From Spirulina subsalsa PCC 9445 (GTDB lineage: Bacteria > Cyanobacteriota > Cyanobacteriia > Cyanobacteriales > Spirulinaceae), in assembly GCF_000314005.1 (NCBI RefSeq), contig NZ_JH980292.1:2497725-2561724 (forward strand): a stretch of 64,000 nucleotides of DNA, in the 5' to 3' direction. Of the stretch, positions 1 through 9,948 are shown one piece after another. Under the pieces are notes generated by a model that saw only the letters and a program-made list of their open reading frames with translations, was not told the origin of the DNA and searched no databases. A program made the translations under genes and the position numbers. Position 1 is the stretch's first letter, and every line of letters starts with the position of its first letter.

Positions 1-658
1 TCAAGCGTCTCACTGTGAAACTAGCATCATTAAAAGGATAGGCAAAATGCAGCCCAGCATCCTCTTGTTCCAAACACTCTTGAATAGCAACTTGAGATTT
101 CTTTAACTCCACCTCTAACGCTTCCTTGCCCAGTTTCGTCAGCCTAACATGACTCCACCCGTGAGACTGGATATCAAAAAAACCCTCCTCATAACCTACC
201 CGCATTTGCTCACAGCTTAAATACTTGCTTGAGTTCAAACCCGGGCTAACAAATAACACAACCTTAACTTTAGTCTCATAAATCTGCTCTAATTTTTTCA
301 ACAAAGGTAATAAAATCTCATACATTGAGATATAACCATCATCAAACGTTAATAAAACAGGTTGACGATTACGATAGACTTCAGGAATGGTTTCTGTTTG
401 ATTCAGAAAATATTTATCTAGGGAATCTGTGTCCAAAAACCAATAATCATGGGTCACTAAATAAACTAAGAACTCCTCCAACTCATTAACATCATAGTCA
501 ATATAGGAAGGGGAATCATAAGGAGGCGCAATGACATTATGAAAGCCAAAAACCGGAATTTTAGGCAGTGCTAAAAAGCCCCCTATGGTTACAGCTAAAA
601 GCACGCCAAAGAAAACCAACACCCATTTTCCCTGACGGATTAATCCCTTAAGATTCAT
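1..658 (-). CDS. Polysaccharide deacetylase family protein, membrane-anchored (3' end outside window)
   Basis: Reading the minus strand from the ATG at 658 gives about 219 codons running off the left edge. Seen: a basic N-terminus, one hydrophobic segment at about residues 11-31 (membrane anchor), then the two hallmark NodB-fold motifs, LTFDDGY near residue 105 (catalytic and metal-binding aspartates) and SHGWSH near residue 158 (metal-binding histidines), followed by HFAYPFN. The family removes acetyl groups from N- or O-acetylated polysaccharides outside the cytoplasmic membrane. The start overlaps the stop of the preceding glycosyltransferase by 11 bases, so the two are probably translationally coupled. 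Context suggests modification of the polymer made by the neighbouring genes; the substrate is inferred only. The C-terminus is not visible. Confidence 0.88.
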   Translation of the reverse strand, partial: MNLKGLIRQGKWVLVFFGVLLAVTIGGFLALPKIPVFGFHNVIAPPYDSPSYIDYDVNELEEFLVYLVTHDYWFLDTDSLDKYFLNQTETIPEVYRNRQPVLLTFDDGYISMYEILLPLLKKLEQIYETKVKVVLFVSPGLNSSKYLSCEQMRVGYEEGFFDIQSHGWSHVRLTKLGKEALEVELKKSQVAIQECLEQEDAGLHFAYPFNDASFTVRRL

Positions 659-1823
659 GACAAATCATCTCATAAAATTTAAGTTGTTCCTGAGCAATAG
701 CATGATTTGTATATTTCTCCATTGCCCGATCATAACCCTTCTGCCCCAACTCCGCCCGTAACTCTTCGGAGATTAAAACCTTCTCTAAACAATCTTTAAG
801 CCCCTCAACATTGCCCTCCCGAAAAACTAACCCCGCCTCCCCAATCACATAGGGAATTTCCCCCGAATCCGAACCAATCACAGGCACTTTACAAGCCATT
901 GCCTCAATTAAAACATGACCAAACTGTTCCTTCCACCCCGCCGCCGTCAGGGTTTTAAACTTATACGTTGTTTCCGAAGGCAACACCAACGTATCCATCA
1001 CATTAATATAATTTGTCACCTCATCATGGGGAACACTTTCCACCATAATTAAGCGCTCCCCAATACCCGCCTCCTGTGCCTTTTCTTGAATCGTTGCCTG
1101 TAAAACCCCTCGCCCCAAGAGCAAGAATTTCCAATCATATTTTTTTAATTCTGTCAAGGCTTTTAATAAGGTTAAAATGCCCTTTTCTTCCACAAATCGC
1201 CCCACAAAACCAATCACCACCTCCCCCGGTTTAATCCCCAGTTTTTCCTTTAACTCTGGTTGGGGTTTTGGGGCAAATAAGCCCTCATCCACCCCTAACT
1301 GGGGTAATACCTTAATCGCCTTAGTATAGCCGTGATCTCGCAGGATATCCGCCCCATCTTGATTCCCCACAATTGCCCCATCCGTGTTGCTGAGATTATA
1401 CTTTTCCAGTAACGAAACGGGGAATTTATTGGTATAGGGTAAATTCCACCAAGTAAAGAAACAATTTTTCGCCTTCAGCCCCAACACCTTATTCAGGGTA
1501 ATCAATTCAGCATAACCGATAGATTTTGTCCCTTGTTCCACTTGAATAATTTGGGGTTTAAATGATTTGAGAATCCCGACAATTTCCGGCTTAAAGCTCA
1601 AAATCCCCTGATTATTTGCGCTAAAATTCCCCACCGGAACAAGTTTAAAATTGCCTTCTGTTTTGGCTTCCGGTTCAATAATTTTATTCTGCACTCCACC
1701 CGGTCGCCAACGCTTCGGCACAATGACCATCACCTCTAGACTGGGGTCTAAACTAGCCAAAACTCGTAATTTTTCACAGTTTAAATCAACAATGTAGGTA
1801 TGACTTGCAACTAAAATTCTCAT
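648..1823 (-). CDS. Glycosyltransferase family 4
   Basis: GT-B fold glycosyltransferase of about 391 residues, normal for GT4. The ATG at 1823 (MRILVASH) is preferred over an upstream TTG. Seen: the donor-domain opening GFVGRFVEEKGI near residue 205 and the nucleotide-sugar binding EX7E region FGHVLIEAMACKVPVIG near residue 300. It should transfer a sugar from an activated donor to a growing lipid-linked glycan at the inner face of the cytoplasmic membrane. It lies fourth in a minus-strand polysaccharide cluster, about 100 bases after the GT2 gene, and overlaps the deacetylase start. Sugar specificity cannot be read. Confidence 0.9.
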   Translation of the reverse strand: MRILVASHTYIVDLNCEKLRVLASLDPSLEVMVIVPKRWRPGGVQNKIIEPEAKTEGNFKLVPVGNFSANNQGILSFKPEIVGILKSFKPQIIQVEQGTKSIGYAELITLNKVLGLKAKNCFFTWWNLPYTNKFPVSLLEKYNLSNTDGAIVGNQDGADILRDHGYTKAIKVLPQLGVDEGLFAPKPQPELKEKLGIKPGEVVIGFVGRFVEEKGILTLLKALTELKKYDWKFLLLGRGVLQATIQEKAQEAGIGERLIMVESVPHDEVTNYINVMDTLVLPSETTYKFKTLTAAGWKEQFGHVLIEAMACKVPVIGSDSGEIPYVIGEAGLVFREGNVEGLKDCLEKVLISEELRAELGQKGYDRAMEKYTNHAIAQEQLKFYEMICHES

Positions 1824-1926
1824 CGCCAAAAGGGGTAAAATTCCAGAAAAAATAACTCAAAAATGCTCCGACTGTGAGCTAACCAAAAAGCACCCTTTAA
1901 TCTGTTAGGAGGACATAGGGATTCAT

Positions 1927-2949
1927 TTACTGACCAATCACTTCAGGATTAAGCGGTGTTTCCTTGGGGGGAGAAATTACCCAAGGGTCTTGGCGGGAGT
2001 AAATTTGTCCCTTGTCCCAAATCGACTTAATGCGAGTTTTAACCGCATCCAAAAAACCGAGAGTGTAAAAAATCCCTCGACTAACAATTTTTAGCGGTGA
2101 ACCACTTTTATTACAGGGGGGATTTCCTAAGACATGACAATCAAATAATTTGGCATATAACCGCAATTGTTGCCCGAGGGTTAAATTCTTTTGTGCCATC
2201 AAAAAGTGATTGTGGTAGAATGTGATTTGATATTTTAGCGATCGCGTGGCAATATCATGACAGCCTCCCGTTTCCTCCCCCAAATGGACTAAATGCGCCT
2301 CCGGGTCGTACCAAATCTGATAGCCTGTTCTGCGTAAACGGAGACAAAAATCCGACTCTTCCCGCACCGCAGACCCGCGAAAACGCTCATCAAACCATAC
2401 CCCATGCTGGGTGAAAATCTCCCGACGATAGGACATATTGCATCCCCGCGCCGAAATCACCCGTTGCGCCTTCGTCGTGTGGACTAAATCAATGTGATAC
2501 CAAGCAATACCGGGGTCCATCGCTTCCGGGGGTAAATCTTCAATGGTCAACTCCCCCCCAGAATCCCCCAACTTCATGCGGTCAAACACCCGCCCCGCCA
2601 CAGCCCCCACTTCCGGCCTTGTATAATTGCGCACATGGGCTGTTAAATAGCCCTTTTCCATGCGGATATCATCATCAATAAATACCACAATCTCCCCCGT
2701 GCAGCGTCTGACGGCATAATTGCGCGCCCCCGGCAAACTCGCCCAAGTCAGACGAAACCATTGGATTTTCCCCCCATCGGCCCAGGATTGGAGGAAATCC
2801 TGCACCTCTGGGGTATGGGTTGGGGTTTGGTCTACCACCAAGATTTCAAAATTTGGATAATCTTGTTGCAGAACATCCTGTAGGGTGTCAATTAACGGGG
2901 TTTCCCGGTTATAAGTTGGGATGACAACTGAAACTTTAGGAGAGTTCAT
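1927..2949 (-). CDS. Glycosyltransferase family 2
   Basis: About 340 residues. The ATG at 2949 forms an ATGA overlap with the stop of the upstream acyltransferase (2946-2949), a typical coupled junction, and is preferred over the in-frame start nine codons upstream. Seen: the GT2 opening VSVVIPTYNRE, the metal-binding DDD segment (VVFIDDDIRM), and an ARGCNMSYRR / EESDFCLRLRR region typical of the acceptor-side GT2 fold. No transmembrane helices are obvious, so it is probably a cytosolic, membrane-associated enzyme extending a polysaccharide repeat unit. Donor and linkage are unknown. Confidence 0.9.
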   Translation of the reverse strand: MNSPKVSVVIPTYNRETPLIDTLQDVLQQDYPNFEILVVDQTPTHTPEVQDFLQSWADGGKIQWFRLTWASLPGARNYAVRRCTGEIVVFIDDDIRMEKGYLTAHVRNYTRPEVGAVAGRVFDRMKLGDSGGELTIEDLPPEAMDPGIAWYHIDLVHTTKAQRVISARGCNMSYRREIFTQHGVWFDERFRGSAVREESDFCLRLRRTGYQIWYDPEAHLVHLGEETGGCHDIATRSLKYQITFYHNHFLMAQKNLTLGQQLRLYAKLFDCHVLGNPPCNKSGSPLKIVSRGIFYTLGFLDAVKTRIKSIWDKGQIYSRQDPWVISPPKETPLNPEVIGQ

Positions 2950-4037
2950 AGGAATTTGATCTGGTTTCTTAACCAAGATTCTAACCTAATGAAGAGCCAG
3001 ACATACAAACTTAATAAAATTATCGTAACAACGAGGGTTAAACTTAAACCCCCTAGGGTTGTTAAATTAATCTGACTGCGCCAAAAGCGAAACCAAACAA
3101 AAAATAAGGGTTGATGGATTAGATAAATTTGATAAGACTGTTGACCTAAGATAGAGAAAAGTTTCATAACTGGATTCATCAATGGCTTTTGTCCCAAGGT
3201 TTTACATAACCAATAACTACCTAAGAAGAAAAAGGGGCTAAATGTGATATTAAAACCCAACATATAGAAAACTTCCCTACCTAGGGCAGCTTGCCATCCA
3301 TAAAGGGTAATTCCTACACCCAATAGAATAAGAGTTAAACACCAATCCATCGCCCTAAATTTTTGTTGCCGACTATAGATAAATCCCCAATATATTCCTA
3401 AGCAAGCCTCGAAGAGATAGCTGCCAATAAAATGGTGTTGCCAGAAAAAACCATGCCAGTAAGACTGAGTTGGCACAATCCACCAACACAAGACTTTTAC
3501 CACAAGTCCCGCAAGTAGCCCAAACCCTAAAATCCGTTCAAAGCGATATTGAGTAAGTGTAAACAACAGAGGAACAATTAGATAAAATTGAAGAATCACT
3601 GAAAAAAACCAAAATCCCGGGTTAATCTGTTGATATAACCTATATCCGGGGAATCCTAGGATAATCCTCAAAAAATCTAAGCCAGATTGTAGTTTTATTT
3701 CTCCCCAAATAAAAGTTATGATCAGCGTAACAACAATAGATAGCCAGTAGGTGATATATAAACGGGTTAGTCGTTTTTTTAACCAACTAATCCAGTTTAT
3801 GTTATCTTTATTAATCATTTTAACTAAGGATAAACTCACATTTACCCCAGCTAAAACAAAAAATAAATCAACGGCCGCAAACCCAATCCTAGCGCCGTTT
3901 CTATCGAGCAACGAGACTAAATGGGTTCGTTCAGGATAGTTTTGAAAAAAATGGAATAAGCAAATTCCTAAAATGGCTAATCCTTTTGCTTGGTCAACCC
4001 ATTCAATTCTCTGGTTAGACTCATGATGTTTGAGCAT
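2946..4037 (-). CDS. Acyltransferase 3 family integral membrane protein (OafA-like)
   Basis: 363 residues with about ten hydrophobic segments and the family opening RIEWVDQAKGLAILGICLFHF, in which an early histidine in the first helix is characteristic of acyltransferase 3 proteins. These O-acetylate (or otherwise acylate) surface carbohydrates at the cytoplasmic membrane. The start overlaps the 3' end of the polymerase-like gene by 17 bases, and its stop overlaps the GT2 start by 4, placing it firmly in one transcription unit. The neighbouring deacetylase may act on related decorations, although that is inference. Acyl donor and target sugar are not evident. Confidence 0.88.
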   Translation of the reverse strand: MLKHHESNQRIEWVDQAKGLAILGICLFHFFQNYPERTHLVSLLDRNGARIGFAAVDLFFVLAGVNVSLSLVKMINKDNINWISWLKKRLTRLYITYWLSIVVTLIITFIWGEIKLQSGLDFLRIILGFPGYRLYQQINPGFWFFSVILQFYLIVPLLFTLTQYRFERILGFGLLAGLVVKVLCWWIVPTQSYWHGFFWQHHFIGSYLFEACLGIYWGFIYSRQQKFRAMDWCLTLILLGVGITLYGWQAALGREVFYMLGFNITFSPFFFLGSYWLCKTLGQKPLMNPVMKLFSILGQQSYQIYLIHQPLFFVWFRFWRSQINLTTLGGLSLTLVVTIILLSLYVWLFIRLESWLRNQIKFL

Positions 4038-5742
4038 CTTTCAAAAATCTCTCTTTTTTTCGTTTTTCAGCTTGTAAAAGTAATTCAAGTTCCTGTTCCT
4101 GTAATGCTTTTAACCTCGCTCTTTCTTCTTTGTCAATAATGGGAGCTTTGATCACAATTCCTGCAAAAAACCAATAATAAACGCAGACTGGATCTGTATC
4201 TAAAGGATACCAGTAGGGAAAGATTGTGATAATTAGTATAAATACCCAAAGACTAGAGCCAAAACTTCGGATAACAGGATCTTTACAGGCTCGATAGGAT
4301 TTGAATGTGACCCAAGCTAGAGTAAAGAGGAAAAACATATAGGCAAAAAGTCCAATCCAACCCATTTCATAGAGTATTTTAGGATGATAGGTTTCGACTA
4401 ATTCAGCATGACCAAAAACGCGAGTTGAATTAGTTGCTTTACCCATCCCGCGACCGAGAAAACCTCGCTGTTGCGTAATAGCCCAATGAAATTGTTCTTC
4501 AATAAATTCGTGAGGGGGAGAAGCTTCAGCACGGCCTTGAAAGCTTTCAATCCGTTCTTCGACGAGTTCAGGATTCAGTGTTATGGCAATACTTAAAACA
4601 ATGGCTAACCCGACTCCAATTGGTAAGAATTTTTTAATTTGTGCTACTTGTCCTGTCAAAATTAATAAAATAACGGTAACAACGGGTACTAATGCAAGAG
4701 CAATTCTTTGACCAGAAATAACCGAATTAACAAACACTAAAGCCATTGAGAGCAGACCAATTATTTTCCAAATAACTGAGGGATCGGAAAAAGCTGTTGT
4801 GAAGGAAATGGCACTATTAGAAATTAAAAACCATGCCCAGTGCCAAGGGGATGGGAGAGTACCGGGTAGGCGAATTTGCGCTTGCTGAGGACTATAAGTT
4901 AATGAGCCTCCAATTAAACATTTAGCATCAATACTAGCCTTGAATAAATCTGCGCCTACTGCATTCCGTGTCCCTTCACAAATGCCTAAATAAAGCATCA
5001 TATATTGCACGACTCCTAAACCACAACAAACAATAGCTAAGATGACATGAAGACGACCAACCCAGAGTAGTTCTTTTTTATTTGTTACTAAATAGTAGGT
5101 GCAGAAAATAAGCGGCACATAACCGAGTAAAACTTTAATGCCTAAAATTCCTTGGGCAAAGGGAATCCCATCTCGACAAACCATCCCTTGTCCCCCTCTG
5201 GGTAAACTATGACAGGGAGGGCTGAACTGCATAGAACCATTGACTACTAATAAGGTTAAAATAGAACAAACAAACACAAATAATAAAGGTTTAACTAATT
5301 CTTTGGAGACAAAAATAGATTTTTTTTCTTTTCTCGATGCCTGAATTAACCCTAATAAAGCAGGCATATAGAAGGCATCTTTGGCTAGTGCAAATATGGC
5401 ATTTCCTCCCATAATTTGATACTGAACTGTGCCACTAAAGGGGGTATAAATCACAAAAAACCACAGGGCAGCACGGGGATAGACGTAGCAAACATAAAGG
5501 GTGGGAATTCCTGCCCCCATCACTAATCCTAGCTTTGGCTCAAGAATAAATGATAAGGGAACGCCAAAAATGATAAAACAAGCTACACTAATGCCAATGG
5601 TTTTCATTAGTTTGTCTTTGGCTTGTTTGGCTTTACGTTTTTGGGCGGCTTTTTCTTTGGGATCGAGAATAATTTGACTGGCTGGCTTTTTGCCTTTCTT
5701 TTGCTGGGGCTTTTTCTTCTTTTTGGCTTTCTGTTTGGGCAT
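4021..5742 (-). CDS. O-antigen ligase/polymerase (Wzy)-like membrane protein
   Basis: 573 residues. Residues 1-45 are extremely lysine-rich, followed by about a dozen hydrophobic segments, a large extracytoplasmic loop (about residues 390-460) containing QQRGFLGRGMGKATNSTRVFG with an EL(V/A)ETYHP-type segment, and a charged, coiled C-terminal tail. This arrangement matches the O-antigen ligase/polymerase superfamily, which polymerises or ligates undecaprenyl-linked repeat units at the periplasmic face. It is the first gene of the overlapping minus-strand polysaccharide cluster and starts 66 bases after the helicase stop. The long polylysine N-terminus is unusual and could interact with phospholipid head groups or nucleic acid. 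Polymerase versus ligase cannot be separated by sequence reading. Confidence 0.82.
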   Translation of the reverse strand: MPKQKAKKKKKPQQKKGKKPASQIILDPKEKAAQKRKAKQAKDKLMKTIGISVACFIIFGVPLSFILEPKLGLVMGAGIPTLYVCYVYPRAALWFFVIYTPFSGTVQYQIMGGNAIFALAKDAFYMPALLGLIQASRKEKKSIFVSKELVKPLLFVFVCSILTLLVVNGSMQFSPPCHSLPRGGQGMVCRDGIPFAQGILGIKVLLGYVPLIFCTYYLVTNKKELLWVGRLHVILAIVCCGLGVVQYMMLYLGICEGTRNAVGADLFKASIDAKCLIGGSLTYSPQQAQIRLPGTLPSPWHWAWFLISNSAISFTTAFSDPSVIWKIIGLLSMALVFVNSVISGQRIALALVPVVTVILLILTGQVAQIKKFLPIGVGLAIVLSIAITLNPELVEERIESFQGRAEASPPHEFIEEQFHWAITQQRGFLGRGMGKATNSTRVFGHAELVETYHPKILYEMGWIGLFAYMFFLFTLAWVTFKSYRACKDPVIRSFGSSLWVFILIITIFPYWYPLDTDPVCVYYWFFAGIVIKAPIIDKEERARLKALQEQELELLLQAEKRKKERFLKDAQTS

Positions 5743-5808
5743 AGTCCAGAAGGAGGGAATAATTCTTTCCCAGTATAGCCTTGTCTTTTTCGGTTGGTGT
5801 TTGGTCGT

Positions 5809-7317
5809 TCACAGTTCGTACATTTGCTGGAGGTAGCGAAACTGACTGAGGGCTTCTGGGGCGTTGTCGGCAAGTTGGGCAAATTCGAGGAAACGGACTA
5901 ATTCTTTTTTTAGTAGGTTGCGCTCTACTTCCCAGGTGTCTCGTTCGAGTTGGGGGGGGAGTACAATCATGTCGAAGAGGGTGGCTTGTTGTTTGCTGGG
6001 GTGAGGCCGTAAAATGCGCCCGCGACGTTGGATGAATTGGCGGGGATTGCCTGTGCTGGCGAGGATGACGGCGTGTTGGATGGCGGGGATGTCTACGCCT
6101 TCGTCGAGGCAACGAATGGCGACTAAGCCCTGAAGTTCGCCTTGTTCAAATTGTTGACGGATTTTTTCTCGTTCGGTGAGGGGGGTTTCTGCGGTGTAGG
6201 TGTTGACGCGATAGCCGAGTTGGTGGCCGAGGAGACGGGTGACGGCGGCGATTTGACGGCGATCGCATTGAGAAATTCCCTGTACTGAACCATCTCCACA
6301 ATAAAATAGGGTGTGGCTGGTGTGCAAACGATTGGCCATTAAGGTCTGTAAGGCTTTTAGTTTATTACTGGCGGCCCCAATTAAGCGCGATCGCTGCATC
6401 AACAAAGAAGTCAACCGTTGTGAATTGTTCCGAGACTCCCCCTCCCCTAATACCCAGCCAATCCGCTTGGTTAACTTCGCATAGGCCCAAGCCTCCCCTT
6501 CCGTCAGTTCCACAAATAGCGGATAGTAATGGTAACGGACTAAAGCCCCCTGTTGAATGGCATCGGCAAGGCTGAATTCCGGCTCAAGAACCCCCCCAAA
6601 GTAACTAAAAAGGCATTCTGTCCCAAAATCATCAAAATAGCGTTCTGGCGTGGCAGAGAGGGCAAGGCGTAAACCAATGGTGCGGGGGAGACTGTCCTCA
6701 ATTTGGGGAGAACCGAGATGATGGGCTTCATCCCCCACGATGAGGGTTTTGGGGGGGAAATACTTGACCTGAGACTGGAATCCGGGGCTGATTAGGGTGG
6801 CGTTGGTAGTCAGGAGGGTTAAAAAGGGTTGAGTCCCCACGCGGATATTGTACAGTTGGTTGGCCAGTTGGTTTTGCCACTGATGAACGGTTTCAAAAGC
6901 CAGAATCGGCTGTAGGTTGAACTTTTCCCCTTCTTTCGCCCATTGGGTGACGAGGTGACGGTAGGGACAAAGGACGATTAAAACTTGTAGCTGGATTTGT
7001 TGATAGAGTTCCGTGGCAATGGCTAAAGCGGTGATGGTTTTGCCGCTTCCGGTGGCCATTTTTAGGGTTCCCCGACCTCGATTCTCAAACCAAGAGGCGA
7101 TCGCCTGCCGTTGATAATCCCGTAACACCAAATCCCTCGGCATCCGAGGAACCCCCAGCCCCCCCGTCTGTCCCCCCACCTCATAGGCCGCGCTTTTCTC
7201 TCTCACCCCCGCCGGAAAACGATACCGTTGGGCAAGGGCTTCCCAATCAATCTCACACAGGAACCCAGAAGACTTTTCTTCCGGGAAGTTGGGTAGAGGG
7301 GAGACTCGATAGCTCAT
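5809..7317 (-). CDS. Superfamily II DNA/RNA helicase (XPB-like; restriction-type ATPase)
   Basis: 502 residues, ATG at 7317. Seen: a Q-motif-like LRDYQRQAI, Walker A ATGSGKT near residue 95, DEAHH (motif II) near 200, SATPER (motif III), and motifs V and VI (CLDEGVDIP; QRRGRILR) near 405-435, so both RecA-like domains are intact. The protein lacks an obvious nuclease domain. The layout resembles cyanobacterial helicases annotated as restriction partners of DNA phosphorothioation, but no dnd genes are present nearby, so that role is only a possibility; a repair or RNA helicase is equally open. It is co-oriented with, and directly upstream of, the polysaccharide cluster. Confidence 0.83.
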   Translation of the reverse strand: MSYRVSPLPNFPEEKSSGFLCEIDWEALAQRYRFPAGVREKSAAYEVGGQTGGLGVPRMPRDLVLRDYQRQAIASWFENRGRGTLKMATGSGKTITALAIATELYQQIQLQVLIVLCPYRHLVTQWAKEGEKFNLQPILAFETVHQWQNQLANQLYNIRVGTQPFLTLLTTNATLISPGFQSQVKYFPPKTLIVGDEAHHLGSPQIEDSLPRTIGLRLALSATPERYFDDFGTECLFSYFGGVLEPEFSLADAIQQGALVRYHYYPLFVELTEGEAWAYAKLTKRIGWVLGEGESRNNSQRLTSLLMQRSRLIGAASNKLKALQTLMANRLHTSHTLFYCGDGSVQGISQCDRRQIAAVTRLLGHQLGYRVNTYTAETPLTEREKIRQQFEQGELQGLVAIRCLDEGVDIPAIQHAVILASTGNPRQFIQRRGRILRPHPSKQQATLFDMIVLPPQLERDTWEVERNLLKKELVRFLEFAQLADNAPEALSQFRYLQQMYEL

Positions 7318-7433
7318 GGTGATGAACAGTCAACAAATAGTGATCCATCCCGAGTTTACCTGATTCCTTTTTTGGTGAAATTTACTATAATTAAAGAAAC
7401 CTTAACATTCATAATTCCCAAACGAGAGCCACC

Positions 7434-8393
7434 GTGTTTACAACCCTTAGCCCCACCCGTCCAGCCCTGCCTAATGACCTATTCAGTGCCATCAACGACC
7501 TGAAACGGGAGTTAAACGCCGTGATCTTGGCGCACTATTACCAAGATGCCGATATTCAAGACATTGCCGATTATTTAGGGGATTCCTTGGGACTCTCCCG
7601 ACAGGCCGCCCAAACCAATGCGGAGGTTATTGTCTTTGCGGGGGTTCACTTCATGGCAGAAACAGCCAAAATCCTCAATCCCGATAAACTGGTGTTACTC
7701 CCTGACCTCAATGCAGGTTGTTCCTTAGCCGATAGTTGCCCCGCGCCAGAATTTGCCCAATTTAAAGCTCAATACCCCGATCATTTAGTGATCTCATATA
7801 TCAACTGTTCCGCCGAGATTAAAGCCCTCAGTGATATTATTTGCACCAGTTCCAACGCGGTGAAAATTGTCCAGCAAATCCCCCGAGATCAACCCATTAT
7901 CTTTGCACCAGACCGAAATTTAGGCCGTTATGTGATGGAACAAACGGGGCGGGAGATGGTGCTATGGCAGGGCAGTTGTATTGTCCATGAGACATTTTCC
8001 GAGAAAAAAATGGTGCAGTTGAAGATGGAACACCCCCAAGCAGAAATCATTGCGCACCCGGAATGTGAACCGCCGGTCCTGCGCCATGCCGATTATATCG
8101 GCTCAACGACGGCACTTTTGAACTATTGCCAAGAGAGTGGAGCAGATACCTTTATTGTGGCCACAGAACCGGGGATTATTCACCAAATGGAGAAACACGC
8201 CCCCCAGAAAACCTTTATTCCGGTGCCTGGGATGAATAACTGTGCTTGTAATGAATGCCCCCACATGAGGCTGAATACCCTAGAAAAACTCTATTGGGCG
8301 ATGAAAAATCGTGAACCGGAGCTTATTTTACCTGAATCTACTCGGGTGGCAGCCTTGCGTCCCATTCAACGAATGTTAGAGATGAGTCAATAG
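7434..8393 (+). CDS. nadA: Quinolinate synthase NadA
   Basis: 319 residues from a GTG at 7434. Condenses iminoaspartate with dihydroxyacetone phosphate to quinolinate, the second step of de novo NAD synthesis, using an oxygen-sensitive [4Fe-4S] cluster. Seen: AHYYQ near the N-terminus, then cysteines in [17 protein letters not shown] and [11 protein letters not shown], matching the cluster ligands, plus [10 protein letters not shown]. Length and motif order are those of a complete enzyme. It stands alone between divergent and convergent neighbours; nadB and nadC are not in the window. Confidence 0.97.
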   Translation: MFTTLSPTRPALPNDLFSAINDLKRELNAVILAHYYQDADIQDIADYLGDSLGLSRQAAQTNAEVIVFAGVHFMAETAKILNPDKLVLLPDLNAGCSLADSCPAPEFAQFKAQYPDHLVISYINCSAEIKALSDIICTSSNAVKIVQQIPRDQPIIFAPDRNLGRYVMEQTGREMVLWQGSCIVHETFSEKKMVQLKMEHPQAEIIAHPECEPPVLRHADYIGSTTALLNYCQESGADTFIVATEPGIIHQMEKHAPQKTFIPVPGMNNCACNECPHMRLNTLEKLYWAMKNREPELILPESTRVAALRPIQRMLEMSQ

Positions 8394-8402
8394 GGGCGTA
8401 GT

Positions 8403-9884
8403 TCACCGCAACCATTGCGGATCTAACCCCGGTGTGAGGCGTTCTGGGGGGATTAATTCGGCACTGTCGGGGTTTTCAATTAAATCCGGGAGGGTGAGCA
8501 ACCACAAATTCCCCGAGGCAATGGCTCGATCTTGATTTCTCCGGTTTTGCTCTTGGGGCTCCCGTTCTGAGGAAACTTGATCAAACAATAAATTACGACC
8601 ATCGGGCGAAATACTAATCTTAGCGTTGGGATCATTCGCTAAGGCCACTAAGGGAATATCTGTCGAAGTCTCTAAATCAATCAGGGTGAGAAAAATTTGT
8701 TCTTGAGTTTGGTTAGAGTCGAGGGGTTCCGTGCGAATACAATACAAAAGCTCTTGCTGACGCGGTTCAAAGGCACAATCTAAAATCTGGCCGCGGGTGG
8801 AGAGAATTTCCTGTTCCGTTTGATTCGGCCCCAAAGCCACCAAAGACTGGGTTAAATCCCGATTATCCCGCACCAACAACAAGCGGGGGGAGGACTCCTG
8901 AGAAAACCCCAAAACCCGGATATAGTCCGGGAAAAACCGCCACGCTTCGCCGTCGGGAGTCACGGAAATGAGGTTTACCCCTTGACGTTGTGCGATCGCC
9001 ACCATGCGACCATCAGGAGACACCCGAAAGGAACTCCCCTGCATCCCCAAAGGTCGGGGATTCTCCCCATCAGGCACCACCCACAACCCCTGATCCGAAG
9101 GATTGCGACGATTGATCCGCTCAATCACCATCGTCTCCCCTTGGGTCGCCAGATCAAAGTTAAGATTTTGGTAATCCGCCGCGTCTAAAATACGGGTCAA
9201 ACGACCGTAGGCTGAAACATTTCCCCCTTCCTGATAATTCAACCCCGTCGTCACTTTATAGACCTGTTGCGCCGCTACCCCTTGATCCGTTGCCCGATCA
9301 TAGGCGGAAAAAGTGATGAACTTCCCACTGGGGTGGGGGCGAAAATTGGTCACAATCAGATCCGGCGGCGTGAGGATAAACTTGCGCGCTTGGGTCACAT
9401 TGTAGAGAACTAAGCGCCCCCGTTCATTCCCCTCCACCCCTAAATAAGCAAAGGCTAAATCTCGAGTTCTGACCTGAGCCGTAAAGGATCTTAACTCCTG
9501 AGCCGTCCGATTGGGGTCTAGGGGACGCTCCAAGGCCCCGTTAAGCTCGATTTTGTACTCTGTACCGTAGAGAGGGAGATCCGTCAGGGTATAGGCGAAT
9601 CGGCGCCCCTGATGGCTCATTTTCCCCGGCAACTCCGGGGTAATGGTCAGATTTTTCCGCACTGTTTCCCAGTCCATTGGGCGATTAAAGGTCAATGTAA
9701 AGGCCTCATCTTCTAACCCTAGGATGCGATTCTCCCAGCTAAACTCAACCACCCGAGGACTGTTCCGACTCCCCACCACTAAAATCACACCCAACAACAC
9801 CGTAAACAAACCAATCACCCCCCAGGCCGCTCGGTCAAGGGGAGTTAGAGAACGTTGGGACAAAAAGCCAAGCTTAAACTTCAT
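8403..9884 (-). CDS. Membrane-anchored Ig-like/beta-propeller protein
   Basis: About 493 residues from ATG at 9884; the in-frame TTG six codons upstream is less likely. Seen: one N-terminal hydrophobic anchor (about residues 22-42), then an SbsA-type Ig-like domain (FTLTFNRPMDWETVRKNLTI, about 60-140), then repeated beta-strand units of TolB/WD40-like type with SPDGR repeats (about 150-480). It is probably exposed on the periplasmic side. No enzymatic motif was seen; a scaffold or binding role is inferred from the fold. The stop lies 9 bases from the end of the convergent nadA gene. Confidence 0.7.
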   Translation of the reverse strand: MKFKLGFLSQRSLTPLDRAAWGVIGLFTVLLGVILVVGSRNSPRVVEFSWENRILGLEDEAFTLTFNRPMDWETVRKNLTITPELPGKMSHQGRRFAYTLTDLPLYGTEYKIELNGALERPLDPNRTAQELRSFTAQVRTRDLAFAYLGVEGNERGRLVLYNVTQARKFILTPPDLIVTNFRPHPSGKFITFSAYDRATDQGVAAQQVYKVTTGLNYQEGGNVSAYGRLTRILDAADYQNLNFDLATQGETMVIERINRRNPSDQGLWVVPDGENPRPLGMQGSSFRVSPDGRMVAIAQRQGVNLISVTPDGEAWRFFPDYIRVLGFSQESSPRLLLVRDNRDLTQSLVALGPNQTEQEILSTRGQILDCAFEPRQQELLYCIRTEPLDSNQTQEQIFLTLIDLETSTDIPLVALANDPNAKISISPDGRNLLFDQVSSEREPQEQNRRNQDRAIASGNLWLLTLPDLIENPDSAELIPPERLTPGLDPQWLR

Positions 9885-9948
9885 CGATAGTGGGCGCGCC
9901 AAAACTCATACCAATTTAATTGGAGTGGTGTTTAAAAGGGGGATTTTC

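Noticed and set aside
1-5742. Whether the polysaccharide cluster is a horizontally acquired island
   Set aside because: No integrase, tRNA or strong composition change was seen; the overlapping operon layout alone is not evidence of transfer.
7434-8393. NadA with unusual cysteine spacing as a finding
   Set aside because: All expected cluster cysteines and motifs are present; it is an ordinary enzyme.
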